From NCBI RefSeq assembly GCF_028769735.1, contig NC_088179.1, forward strand, positions 3,283,501 to 3,347,500: DNA of 64,000 bases, given 5' to 3'. Under the pieces are notes generated by a model. That model was not told the DNA's origin. It did not search any database and worked only from the letters and a program-made list of their open reading frames with translations. Position 1 is the first letter of the stretch, and every line of letters starts with the position of its first letter. The translations under genes were made by a program, and so were the position numbers. Origin of the DNA: Zonotrichia leucophrys gambelii. Lineage: Eukaryota > Chordata > Aves > Passeriformes > Passerellidae. Below are positions 24,726 through 36,500 of this stretch, one piece after another.

Positions 24726-26623
24726 TGCTGCTTGTTGGCTTCTCAATTTTTCTTTTTCTACACTTTCATATAGGTTATGTTATGTTATATGTTATGTGTT
24801 CTGTCATATAGTTATGTAAATATTTTTTCTCCCCATTTTATCTCATTTCCATGTGTGTAGGCATTTGGAGTGTAGTAGCTTGCTATAGAAATGATTACAG
24901 GTGTCCACAATAGGTTGATTTCTTTTGTGCTTATTCATTTCTGAATGTTGATGTGAAATGTGAAATATCTATTCTTTCAGTTGTAAAAAAACCCAAACTC
25001 TGTGTTTCCCATTTTCATGTGATAATTTTTCCTCTAAAAAATTCCTCAAGTTTAGTTTTTTAGGAGCTGGAATTTACATCAGTCAATTTGGAGATCCCAT
25101 CATAGTTTGTTCTGCAGCTTTCCCTGAACTGTGCATGGGATCTGTGATTTGCCAGAGGTAATTCCCAGTGCACAGCACCACTGAACTCAGGGGACAATAA
25201 ATGCATCCCTACATGCTGCTACACTCTTTTGCCACCTACCAGTTTGCTGGTAGCAGCAGTGTTATGAACCCTGCTGGACTTGTCACAGAAGAATCAGGAG
25301 CAGTTTTTTCCTAGAGGCTGTTTACCTTCAGATAAAATCATTTAAAGTGTTTATTTAATACTAGCACAAGAGATCATCAATGGTTTATAATTGTTTTCAA
25401 ACGCCAACAATCAGTGGTGAACAAAGCTTTGTTAGGTGTGGGCTTTACTTCTCTTTGTTTACTCTGTTGTAGAATTAGGAGTAAATGTAAATGAAGTGCA
25501 TTATTCCAGAATCAATAATACTGTGGGCAAGGCATGAGAAATGAATAATATCTGACTACCAGGTGTTGGATGGAGGACTGGAGCATCAGATGCAGGAAGA
25601 AGCAACAGGAATTCATTGTGTGTGCTCTGTGTGTGTCTGTAATTCTAAAAAGTGTTTTAGATGAAACCTGAAACTAGAGTTTTGACAAATTAGGTCAATT
25701 ATGAGACTTGCAGTCCATTTTCACAGCTGCAAACTTGTCGTGTGCAAATTCAGGTAAAATTGTTGAATTCATTCTGTTTTAGGAAATACCCTTTCTGATT
25801 TACTCCATAAGTGGTTCTGAAAAGCTTTGTTCTCCTTGAAAAGAGGATATTTTGTAATGAAATCTGAGATGGGACAGAACAGTAGTAGTAGATGAGAGGA
25901 TCCTCTGCACTAAAAAAATTGGTACGTGGTGCTTTTTTTCTTAAATATCGTTGGAGTTGGAAACAGATCCTTTGATGAAGCAATCAGTTTTAAAGCAGGG
26001 ATAAAACATGAATGATGTGGACAGGCAAAAAATGAAGAACTCTCATTTGTGAGGACAGAAAAGTAAAGTTTTGTAAGTTGTTGTGCAAGAGAGCAACAAT
26101 TTTTGTGTTATCTCTAATGTCACATTTTATTGCATTGTGGAATTCATAAGAAAAGGCTCTTTTGGAAAAAATTATAAAATGTTTGCAGAGTTGTAAAAGA
26201 ACTAAAGAGGGGTACGCAGAGTGATGAAATTCTCAGAGCACATTCAGTGTTCCTGAGCAGTCTTGTAAACACAAAACATAGCAATTAACATTTGATAGGT
26301 TTCTTAAAGCAAAAAAGCTGGGACAACATACTAAGGAAAAATTACTTAGCACATTCCCTAACCCTATTTAAGTAATGGGATTGCTAATTGATGGTAGTTT
26401 GAACTGTGAACACGAGTAGGTTTTGAAAAATCTCAACCTTGTGTAATGTATTATTGGATTTGCATAGTGATTCTAATGAATGGGTAATTAACAGTTGAGA
26501 TTAAGTCATCGTATAAAGAGGCATCCTCCTTACTGTGGAGATGTGTCAAGTAATAAAGATTATATGCAATAGACACTTTTAGCCCTCTTGGAGCATCAAT
26601 CTGTTGGTAAGCCAGGGTGGTTC
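24726..26623. other. Unique non-coding stretch
   Basis: Mostly AT-rich DNA with a short imperfect GTTAT repeat near 24773-24800 just after LTR B1. No gene or other repeat family recognised. Confidence 0.55.
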
Positions 26624-27230
26624 CTGAGGAGCTGGGACAGAACATCCCATGAAGAACATCCCGTGAGGAGCTGGAACAGAGCATCCCATGAAGAACATCC
26701 CGTGAGGAGCTCTGGACAGAACATCCCATGAGGAGCTGGAACAGAACATCCCATGAAGAACATCCCATGAGGAGCTGAGGACAGAACATCCCATGAGGAG
26801 CTGAGGACAGAACATCCCATGAGGAACTGGGACAGAACATCCCATGAAGAACATCCCGTGAGGAGCTGGGACCAGAACATCCCATGAGGAGCTGGGACAG
26901 AACATTCCATGAGGAACATCCCATGGGGAGCTGGGACAGAACATTCCATGAAGAACATCCCATGAGGAGCTGGGACAGAACATCCCATGAGGAACATCCC
27001 ATGGGGAGCTGGGACAGAACATCCCATGAGGAACATCCCATGGGGAGCTGGGACAGAACATCCCATGAGGAACATCCCATGGGGAGCTGGGACAGAACAT
27101 CCCATGAGGAACATCCCATGGGGAGCTGGGACAGAACGTCCCATGAGGAACATCCCATGGGGAGCTGGGACAGAACGTCCCATGAAGAACATCCCGTGAG
27201 GAGCTGGGACAGAACATCCCATGAGGAGCA
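26624..27230. repeat. Minisatellite with 39-bp unit (VNTR)
   Basis: A 607-bp tandem array. The main unit of 39 bp is built of two about 12-bp blocks of GAACATCCCATGA type and one about 15-bp block of GGAGCTGGGACA type. The right half (about 26960-27200) is regular, with five nearly identical units. The left half mixes 39-bp units with about 27-bp units lacking one block. Because 39 is a multiple of three and the unit has no stop in most frames, long frames run through it: 305, 227 and 208 codons on the minus strand, 120 and 70 on the plus strand. The 305-codon frame repeats the 13-residue motif MGCSSWDVLSQLP. The peptides are products of repetition, and no signal, promoter or splice context supports a gene. 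Confidence 0.93.
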
Positions 27231-28170
27231 GCAGGTGCTGCTCTGATCCAGGACCTTCTCACCTGTCATGTTTGGATACCAGGCACTGTCTGTACCTGGA
27301 CCTGACCCCAAACAAGCAGAAATAACAAACCCTTCTGTTTCCTTAGCCAGATTTGGACATATCTTCACTCAGTACCGTTGCAGTTTCTGTGTCAGGGAGG
27401 TAAGACTCATATTCTGTTATTCATTGTCTCCAGAATGGGAAATCTTGCATGGTTTGGGATTTCCTCAGGTGACCAGCAGTGGCAGAAATTGAACAGCAGT
27501 CGTTAAATAAAAAAGGCTTTATATTTCCATGTCCTTAGAGAGCTTAGTCATTGAGCTGGCTTTGGTTGAAACAACACAATTAGATTGCTCTTGGCTTGTC
27601 CTTGCAAATTTATCACTGCCTTTACTGCATTTGCAATATTCTGCTACTAAAGTCCCTGAACATACACATGAAAAGAAGCTTTTCACACAGAATGAGAAAT
27701 GTTAGCTTGGATTTTCAGAGAAAATGTGCCAGCAAAGCCTTTTTTCCCCTTAATGTGCTCTAAGTTAGTCTTATTTCTGCCTAATTAGCTTTATTAATAT
27801 TAAAGACTACAAGCTGGTGTTCCCTTAATTCAGGGATCTTAAATACTTATCTGGGGATGCAGAGAAAATGTACATTATAATGTTCTGTCAATGCAAAGCG
27901 AAAGCCCTGAAGTCCTGTATTTATCTCAGTCTTAGCAAGGCTTAAGAAAACAAGTTACCCAAGTTGTAAACCAGCTGAGAAATAAACATCTGAAACTAGA
28001 TCTGTTTTTGTGGAAAGGGAAATGAACTGGTGACGGGGAAAAATTACTTCAGATAGGTTTATCTTGTTTTTCTTTTGGCTCTTTGACACTTCTTGAGAGC
28101 AGAACATTAGCTGGACAAGTCAGCTCTCTTCCCAGGCTGGTGAGAGGTGAGGAAGAGTGCTGTGGGGTTT
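27231..28170. other. Unique spacer between two minisatellites
   Basis: No recognisable gene or repeat. The antisense frame through the 39-bp array begins at 27368 in this spacer, giving it about 45 non-repeat codons before the array. Confidence 0.55.
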
Positions 28171-28430
28171 GGAGATGCTGTTTCCTTTAGCAGCAGTGGG
28201 GATTTGGTGATGCTGTTTCCTGCAGGAGCAGCAGGGATGTTTGGAGATCTGTTTCCTTAGCAGCAGTGGGGATTTGGTGATGCTGTTTCCTGCAGGAGCA
28301 GCAGGGATGTTTGGAGAGCTGTTTCCTTAGCAGCAGTGGGATTTGTGATGCTGTTTCTGCGGCACAGGATGTTTTGGAGATGCTGTTTCCTTTAGCAGCA
28401 GTGGGGATTTGGTGATGCTGTTTCCTGCAG
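28171..28430. repeat. Minisatellite, period about 70 bp
   Basis: About 3.8 units at 28171-28242 (72 bp), 28243-28312 (70 bp), 28313-28375 (63 bp) and 28376-28430 (partial). Each unit contains GATGCTGTTTCCT or a close variant twice and the segment AGCAGCAGTGGGGATTTGG, so it is itself an internal near-duplication. The third unit carries several deletions. It lies 940 bp from the 39-bp array. Confidence 0.9.
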
Positions 28431-30506
28431 CATTCCCTGTGCTCCTTGGGAATGCCTGGGATGCTGAATGGGAATCAATCACAGTGATCTGAGGGCTGGG
28501 CAGAATTTTTTTTCCTGGGCTGCATGAGAGCTTTATGCTAATTCTGTGTGCTGGAGCATGATTTCATCTCCCAGGAAACACTCGTTTCCATTTTTCTCTT
28601 TTGTCCTTTCTCATAATATTTGTGCTTTAGATTTTTTAAGTGATCCAGCTGCAGAATTAGAAGATTTTAACTTCTGCTTTCTGTTGAAATTGTTCAAACT
28701 TTCCTTCGGGTGACTTTCTTTCACTGGCTTGCCCATACGTTGTCTTCTCAAGATAGATTATTTTAATTTTTCTGTCTCTTGCTTTTTCTTTTAAAATCAG
28801 AGAATTCTACTGGGCATACGATCTCTCTTGCCATCTGTGTGTAAACCAAGCACTTAATTTTTAATGTTAGCTTTATTAAATTGAAAGTAGTTAAGGTTCC
28901 TATCCTAGGGTTTGGATAGGGCCTTTTTTTTTTTTTTTTAATCCAGAAGCGTTATTCCAGGAATTCCAAAGTGCACTTTAATGAACAAATGGTCTGTCAA
29001 CAGAGATGTTTTGGTAGCAAAGTGAGAGCAGAGTGAAGCGTGGCAGTGTGAGGATGCTGAGATCAGAGGAGCCCCTTGGCCGGGGATCTCCCCATAACCA
29101 CTGCATGTCCTCAGCACTGGTTCAGTCAGATCTGAGAAGCTTTCATTCCAAATTTGAATTCTCACTCATTTATATGATCTAGAAGAGGCTTTAAAATAAC
29201 TTCATCTGTTTTGTTTATGAGCATGTGCAAAAAATTTTCCTTGCTGTGTTTTCATTTTAAACAGAAGTGTCTCTTTCATTTTGAAGTTTTGTGTGGAGGG
29301 GATGGAGGAGGAGCAAGTATTCAATATGGATTTCTTTTTTTTTTTGTCATACTTGAAGAAAAACTAGAACGCTAGAAACAAGCTCTAACCCACGTAATTT
29401 AATGCTTTTTGCAAAGAATAATAGAGTGCTGTGTTCCTAATTGCATTGAAGCCTTGTATTTACACTTTTATCTCTTGACTGTAAATGCATTACCTCCTTT
29501 GGTATGCATATTATCCTTGTATTTTATTTAAATTTTTATTAACCAAGGGCTCTGTAGCTGTTATAGTGTAAGGAACATTTCCTACATGGTGCTCTGTATT
29601 AAGAACCTTCTTTTAATATCAGTGATGGTTCTGAACATAAAGCAGTGTTTCTTCTATGGCATAAAGAGTCTCTTTTATTAATGTTTGCCTCTGTGGCCTC
29701 CTGACCTTGTGGTGTTTTACTGAATTTCCAGACTTACCTTAAAGATTATTCATCTTTAAAAGAATGGATTACAAAAATGGATGTAGTGACTTCCAAGCTA
29801 GCCCTTCAATATCATTGCCTTGTCTTAAACACTCCCTAGCCTGGTTTGCTCCCAGCTATCGTGGGTGCCCTTAAACAGGGAGAGAAACATCATGCACAAG
29901 CCTCTTAAAGGCTAATTAATCAATTAACTGTGTCAGGTAGACTGAGATTATTGTGTTCTCTAGGCAACTTCAGTCTTTCTTAAATTATTCCAAGATTTCT
30001 GTCATTTCATCTGCTGCACTCAACACTTACATTTTTATATTGCCATTTTTATTTAACAGTCTGATGGTTCTGTATTAAGTTCTTGGTTCTGTATTAAGTT
30101 CTTGTAATACCTTACATTATCTCCATTCCTATTTCCCTGTGCCATGGGCTGTAGAAATTCTATATCTTGCTTTTGTTTTAGCTGCTTCTTGAGTCTTACT
30201 GTGCTTTTAGGATAAAAAGGTGAGCACTCATTTGCATTTCTCTGCTCTTTAGTTTTCTTCTGTGCCTGCTCTATCCCACTATTGTACTCTAAGGCTTGGA
30301 GCAGACACCAATTTCTGAAGCCTTCTGAAAGTTTTCACATTAATTTTGGAGAAAGAAAGGATATAATTTGCTCTTCAAGAATGTGTTTAAATGCCTTCCT
30401 GCTCGCTCTGAGGAGTTCAGAGTTTCTCTGAATGGGCCTCAGGATCCTGCAGAGGGACTCAAGTTCCATGGGGGACAGATGTCAGAGAAGTGTTGGATTT
30501 TGCAGC
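28431..30506. other. Unique non-coding stretch
   Basis: AT-rich, with a run of 16 T at 28924-28939 and a 19-bp tandem duplication at 30066-30103. No gene recognised; the longest frame is 75 codons. Confidence 0.55.
30066..30103. repeat. Perfect 19-bp tandem duplication
   Basis: The unit GGTTCTGTATTAAGTTCTT occurs twice without mismatch at 30066-30084 and 30085-30103. Confidence 0.9.
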
Positions 30507-31106
30507 TGTGAAAAACACCAGTCACTTGTTTTTAAAATTTTAAAAGTTTAATAGTAATGAAATGGTTATAAAAATAGTAATATAATTAGAGTAATCATAA
30601 TTTGGACGATTTGAATTAGGACAATATGTGACAATAGAGACAAAGAGTTACAGACAGTCAAGGTACCTTTTTCTGGGCAGCACAAGCCTGAAACAGGACA
30701 CCCGTTAACAAAGGATTAACCCTTAAAAACAATAACCTGTTGCATATTCATACACCTCATACATGATGCATAAACACAGGATTCTGTCTGGTCATCATCA
30801 ACTTCTTCCTCTGAATCCTAACAACGCCTTCAAGGCAGAAAGTTTGTTTCTTCTGATAATGGGGCAATAAATTCTTTTTCTCTGAAAGATTCAGATGTCC
30901 TGTGGCTGCTATCTCACTGCGAGTCCTTTTTTTAAAAGAAGTATCCTACACAGCATAGTTTCTGTTTTAACATTTTTTATAACCTAAACCTATATTTAAC
31001 ACAGTACTTAAGAGAATTAATACAGCATAACTTTGTAATACAACACATATAATATTCATTTTAATATTTGCGAAAAGCCAATCATAAAATACATGCATTT
31101 TTTGCA
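30507..31106 (-). mobile_element. Solo LTR, family B, copy B2
   Basis: A 600-bp reverse family B LTR, very similar to B3 and B5 over the segment from TTTTTAAAATTTTAAAAG to the AACACAACACAT-like part near 31041. The terminal sequence at the right end reads TTTTTTGCA instead of TTTTTCACA, so the sense start is mutated, and no clear duplication is seen (TGCAGC left, TAGCCT right). Confidence 0.85.
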
Positions 31107-32681
31107 TAGCCTCACTCTCTCTCAGCCATTAAAATTGTCCAGGCAGTTAAAGGAGCTCACCATGGTCATGAGGACTCAGCATCAATTCCTCTGTCCTTAA
31201 ATTCAGTTTGAGTTCTCAGTTGCCCCACTATATCTGAGAGATCTACTCCAAAATATATCTTTTTTCTTTACTCAGGGATATTGGGCCTCTCTGTCCTAGC
31301 TGCCTGGGAAAAACATTCTGTTTTCTCAGCTAAAGAAGGCATCTAAATATCCCTTCATTAGAAAAACTTGTCTCTCTCTTCCTCTCTCAGAGAGGGGGTG
31401 AGGAAATGGAACTTGAGAGCATCTTCTCCATTCTGACACCACCATTAATATAAAACCACTGAGGGTTAAAGAATGATGCCTCTTTGGAGGCCTATTTGAA
31501 AATTAATTTTTTTGTGCCTGCGTGGATTCCAAAATAAAGTTTCTTCATGTGGAAATAAAAAGGCATAAATATGTATTTTTTCCTTAAAATGTCATTATGA
31601 AATCCATCATAACTTTTAGTGCTCAAAAATCCTACCTTTAATTGCATTTGTGAAAATCCAACAGAGTAAACAAAATTTTAATTTACTTGTGCAATAGGAA
31701 CATGATTAATGTGTATTATGAGGGTACCTGGGGCAGAACAAAACCTAATTTTTTTCCCCCCTCAAATTAAATTGATTCTTCATCAAGAGGATCTGAAAAA
31801 TATAAATAAACTGTTTCATCACCAGAAGGAGAAAGCTGTGAAGAATTCTGTTGGATAAAATGATGTGATGTTAAGTCATTTTTGAGACTGTAGCTATCTT
31901 TCCAGCATTGCTGGATAAGGAATTTCTGCATCATGGCTGATGGCTACTGATTTCTGTTAATTTCTAGCAAAAGAACTTTGTCTGGTTTTGTATATGTTCC
32001 TTCTTATACATAAGTAGGTGCAGTTCTTTCAGAAGCTTTGATAATTTGGGGATATGAAAATATCAAAAGGCCTTTCATGAAGTATTTTCTTTACACATGG
32101 AAAAGTTTTCCTTCTCTTTAGCTAGAAGTTAACAAGATTGAGTAAGCAAATGTGTTCAATTGTTTTGTGCAACTATAAAAAGCATATTCTTGTATTTTCA
32201 AATACCTTTTCATAAGGTATTTACAAAAATTAGATTTGAAATGATAAAAGGATTTATTAGCCCAGACTAGGATTTAGGAAGCAGTAATGCTCTTTAAAGA
32301 TTAAGGTTTGTGATTTTTTTTTTCTTTATAATTCTGCTTTCACCCAATTGGGATCTCATTCTCAATACTGCTAAAAAGGCATTTGACATGTAAAGGCATT
32401 GTGTGCTTAGCACAAAATATGAATTAATTGAGGGTAATCCTTATTTTGTTACTGAGGATTATGATAATTTCCTGTTTATAAAAAGAGTTGTTCCCTGAGT
32501 TTGGTTCATTTGAGTTTCAGTTCATGACAAGTTCATCTGGTGAATACGAGCAGCTTTATTGAATATGAATTGAATGAAAGCATCCATGTTGAATATGGAT
32601 GCTTTATTTTGCTGTGGTACCTGGGGCTTGCAGTGGGGAGCCCAGAGGGCCGTGCTGGAGAGAACTGTGTGCATCCAGAGC
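31107..32681. other. Unique non-coding stretch
   Basis: No gene is supported. The perfect hairpin at 32577-32605 lies near its right end. Confidence 0.55.
32577..32605. repeat. Perfect inverted repeat, 11-bp arms
   Basis: AAAGCATCCAT at 32577-32587 and its exact complement ATGGATGCTTT at 32595-32605, with the 7-base loop GTTGAAT. It lies 77 bp left of LTR C4. No evidence ties it to a known RNA gene. Confidence 0.75.
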
Positions 32682-32966
32682 TGTTGTCTTATATATCAAG
32701 AGTTCTATTGTCATTATAGTGCAAGGATTCCATATCCTCAGAGTTTCATACCTCCTCAGTGTTTCTTGCAGGCAGCTCCTCTAAGCATTGACTGGTCCTT
32801 GCAGCAGCCATCTGACTCCAGTTCCCACCAATCCACTCTTTTATAACATTCTTATTGGCTACAGCTACATCAGGCCTGCTCCTAATTTTCAGTAATTGGT
32901 TCAGCTGCAACTCTTTGGGGGAATAAGATTACATTCTATACCACCTTCATACTGTATCCCCCTACA
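32682..32966 (-). mobile_element. Solo LTR, family C, copy C4
   Basis: A 285-bp reverse family C LTR with a perfect 6-bp duplication CAGAGC (32676-32681 and 32967-32972). In sense it starts TGTAGGGGGATA, carries TATAAAAGAGTGG, and ends AAGACAACA. It is closer to C3 than to C1/C2, forming a subfamily. It points away from C3 across 284 bp. Confidence 0.9.
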
Positions 32967-33250
32967 CAGAGCAGTGGGAATTGTCAAAAATGACGTCCAG
33001 ATGGTTTGCCAGGAGCTCAGAATCTCTCTGGGGTGGTTGGGTGTGAAGTTGGGTCTGTGGTTTGGTGCAGAGAAAGAAGTTAGAGATGGGAGCAAGCTGT
33101 GCAGTTTGGCTGTGCAAGGAAAACTGGGAGCTGCCTGGGGGAAGTGCTTTTCTCTTCAAACTGGAAATATAACTTGCACTTTTGTTTCTTGTTCTGCTCA
33201 TTTCCCTATTGGAATGGAGCCTTTGTGTGTCACTGTGATGATTCCTGCAG

Positions 33251-33562
33251 TGTAGGGGGATAGAATGCAAGTAAATAAAGGAAGTATAGAAAGTAATCTT
33301 ACCCCCTAAAGAGTTGCAGCTGAGCTAATCATTAAGGATTAGGAGCAGGCCTGATGTTAACATGCCCCAGCTGTAGCCGATAAGCAGAGTGTTATAAAAG
33401 AGTGGATTGGTGGGAACTGGAGTCAGTTGGCTGCTGTGAGGACTGGGCAGAGTCAGTGCCCAGAGGAGCTGCCTACAAGAAACATCAAGGGGGTACAAAA
33501 CTCTGGCAGTGTGGAACCTTTGAAATGTAATGACAATAGAACTGTTGCACTAATAGACAACA
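33251..33562 (+). mobile_element. Solo LTR, family C, copy C3
   Basis: A 312-bp forward family C LTR. It starts TGTAGGGGGATAGAATG, has TATAAAAG at 33393-33400, and ends ATAGACAACA. The flanks CTGCAG and CACCAG match at only four of six, so the right boundary rests on alignment with C4. The 95-codon frame starting at 33427 begins inside this LTR and is not a gene. Confidence 0.85.
33393..33400 (+). promoter_or_regulatory. TATA box of LTR C3
   Basis: TATAAAAG, also present at the same place in the reverse copy C4. In C1 and C2 this site has decayed (GTAGAAGAG and CTACAAAAG). Confidence 0.5.
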
Positions 33563-36500
33563 CACCAGTTCTCTGTCCATCCCCTTTGGGTGCAGGGCTG
33601 TGCTTTGCTGTCTGCGGTGTGGGCACACTGAGCGCAGATCATTCATGGATCTTTGGCCTTTCTGTGGGCTACCCTTGGAAATTGTGCAGGGACTTGTCTG
33701 CTACCAGGCTCTGAAAAAGATAAGGAGGTGACAGAGCTGATAGGAAAGGAGCTGGAGGCAGATATACTCTTGTATCCCTGTCATTTCTTGCTCCAGTGAC
33801 AGCCAGGTCCCTCAGTTTGCTAAAATCAAGCGCAAATATCTATAGAAGATGAGGGCAGGACCTCATTTGAGGATAGCGGTTTTTCTTAAGGAGGAGGATT
33901 TAGGGTGATTGGGAATAAGGAGAGGTTCAGCCTATGATGGGGGAAAGTTTCTGTGTTTCTGGGAGAGAGGAGGCTGTAATTGGAAGGACTGGAAGTGAGG
34001 CAGCAGTGGGAAGCCGGCAGAAGAGCTCTTTGTAGCTGGAGAAATGTGTAAAGAAAAAGTATTAGTGGAAGAGATGGACCTCTGCCTTACAGTGTGGGAA
34101 GACTAAAGAATGGACACAATTTGAGGAGACATTAAATGTCTGTGGAGTCTTTCAGGTGTATGGCATGAAGCCATAAATAAAGCTGGACAGAAAGATGTAT
34201 TTGCTGTACAGATGTGTTGGAAAGGTAGACCTTTAGCTGGTCATTTGGAAGATATCAAGATCAATTGACAGCAACAGACTGACTTGAACTGGCTTTCATT
34301 CTAGCTGCTGTTTTGTATCTAGTATTGACATTAAAATTAGACTTTGTATAATTATGAAACGAATTGTTTCTGCTGCTGCCAATTAACTAGAGAAACACAA
34401 TTACATTAATGCTTTTAACCATCCTTATATTGATACTATTTCATTTCCAGATGGATGGTTCAAAACCTGCCATCAGCAGTGGAACAGACCACAATGCTGG
34501 AAGAGGCTTCCATTTTCTATTTAGTAGACAGAAATTGCATAGTGAGTTAGTTTTTACATGGGCTACTGTGACTTGTGCAATATGTTGAGAGGAATACATG
34601 TGAACTTGCTGGAGATGTGGCTTCTTTAGGCCATTATTTACTGATCAGAAGGGTGAGACAGAAGTAGCCAAGAACCACCATGCAGAGCACTGCAATAGCA
34701 ACCTCTGTATTTGAGTGCCTGCAGGAATGTAGTGAAATCCCTGCTGAGTTCTGCTCTGAAAGCCTTTGTGACTCTGGGAAGGTGAAATTCGTGACATTCC
34801 AGGGTGAATGTTCTGGTTTGTTCCTTTTCTCAGTTTATCCCCTTTTCTGTCTGTTCATATTGAGTTACTGTTTCTGTTGGTCTTTTTGACCAATCATGGC
34901 AGTGATACCTTTTGTTTTACAGCATCAGCCTTGTAGAAATAACGACCTGTACTCCTGTAATCCAACCTAATGATCCCAAGATAATGGACAATGTGCTTCT
35001 CTGAAACTTGCTTATAAATGCTTTAAGGTCTCCTGTTCATTCTAGCATTTAAAAGTCAGCTTTTATTTGGCAAATGGACTTCTTGGCACTGACATTCATA
35101 GCACTGCTACCTGTGAACAACTTCCAGCCCTGAGTTAAGGCTTGTACAAAAGACATAGACCAGTTCTAAAAACTGATATTATTTTGCTTACATTTGAGTG
35201 ACATGGGGCCCTGGACACTCAGTCTATGTTACTGCACTAGTTCTCAGCGCTAGCACAGTGAAGTCACAAACCTTTAAGACTGAGTGGAGTTCACTTGAAG
35301 AGAAGTGTTGGATATGTGACGGATCTAAACTACACTAAACTGAGCTAAACTAAATAAATTTAGTTTGAGCACAGTTTAATTCTGGGGTTTTCAGGAGTGT
35401 GTGGAGCTGCTGCCCAGATAAAGCCCAGGCTGTTGGGATGTGTGTGCTGTGTCCTGAAGTGCCAGAGGATTTCTTTCCTTGCATCTGATGTTGAGTGCTG
35501 CACCTGACACCAGTGAGATTAGTTGAATGTGTACTTTAACTCATTATTCTCTGTGTTTATTCACAGAAAAAGGTCATTAATCAGCAGGAATTTGGGTCTC
35601 TTAATTTACACAGATGTCTGCTGAGACCCCCGGTGTCAGCCCTGGCAGGTTCAGCCCAAGAAGAGAAGTGCTGTGAGGAGCACAGCCTGACTGCAGAGGG
35701 CTGTGCTGCTGAGAATGAATCCTCACAAATGCTCCCTCTGGCCATCTGCATCCTGGCAGAAAAGTGGGGAGACATCAGGGGTAGCCAAGGACATCAGACA
35801 AAGGTGGCCTGGCAAAACAGCCGCTTCAAAAAAAGTATTGGAAGTCCTTCTTTAGTGGTAAGTTTTGCACAAGAAAAAGTAGTTTCAGTGATAAAGGCTG
35901 GATAGAGAAATTAAGGGAGAAGGGCCTTTATTTGGTATTTTTAACTACAAGCCTCTTAGTCCAGTCAGTCCTGCTGTGTGTGAGCACAGGGCCCATATGT
36001 CCTCTGCCAGAACTTCATTTTGCTCCTCTGTTCTGGGCTGTGCAGTTTCTAGATAGGAAAATGCATTTCATTCAAGTGGTAGGGCTGGTTTTATAAAGGA
36101 ACTTAATAATCTGCGGGATGGAAAGGTGTGATCCCTCTTAATCATTATTTTTCCTCTGTGTGTTGGATTTTTGAGGTGTAACTGCGCTTTAAAGATGCTG
36201 CTTTCCAGAAAACAGCTCAGTGGAAAGACAGAAACGATTTTGGCTGCTGCTCAAATGAGCAACTTCTCATCTAATGCTTAGTAGCTGATTGGTTTTTCAC
36301 CTCTAAATCTGTGTTTTCCATTTGCAGTACATATTGCCTAATTAAATCTTGTCAGCTACTGTCTGGCCTGTGGTGGTGGAAAACCTTAGGCTCAATTTAT
36401 AAAGGAAGAAACTGTGCTGTAGTGTCAGTGAGATTAGTGGTACAGAAAATGCCATTATTGTTTAGACCAGAAAAAGTGGAAAAGCAATGTGCATGTATGT

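Noticed and set aside
26451..27368. 305-codon frame with 13-residue repeats
   Set aside because: It is the translation of a minisatellite whose unit length is a multiple of three. Several other frames through the same DNA are equally open, so no frame is favoured.
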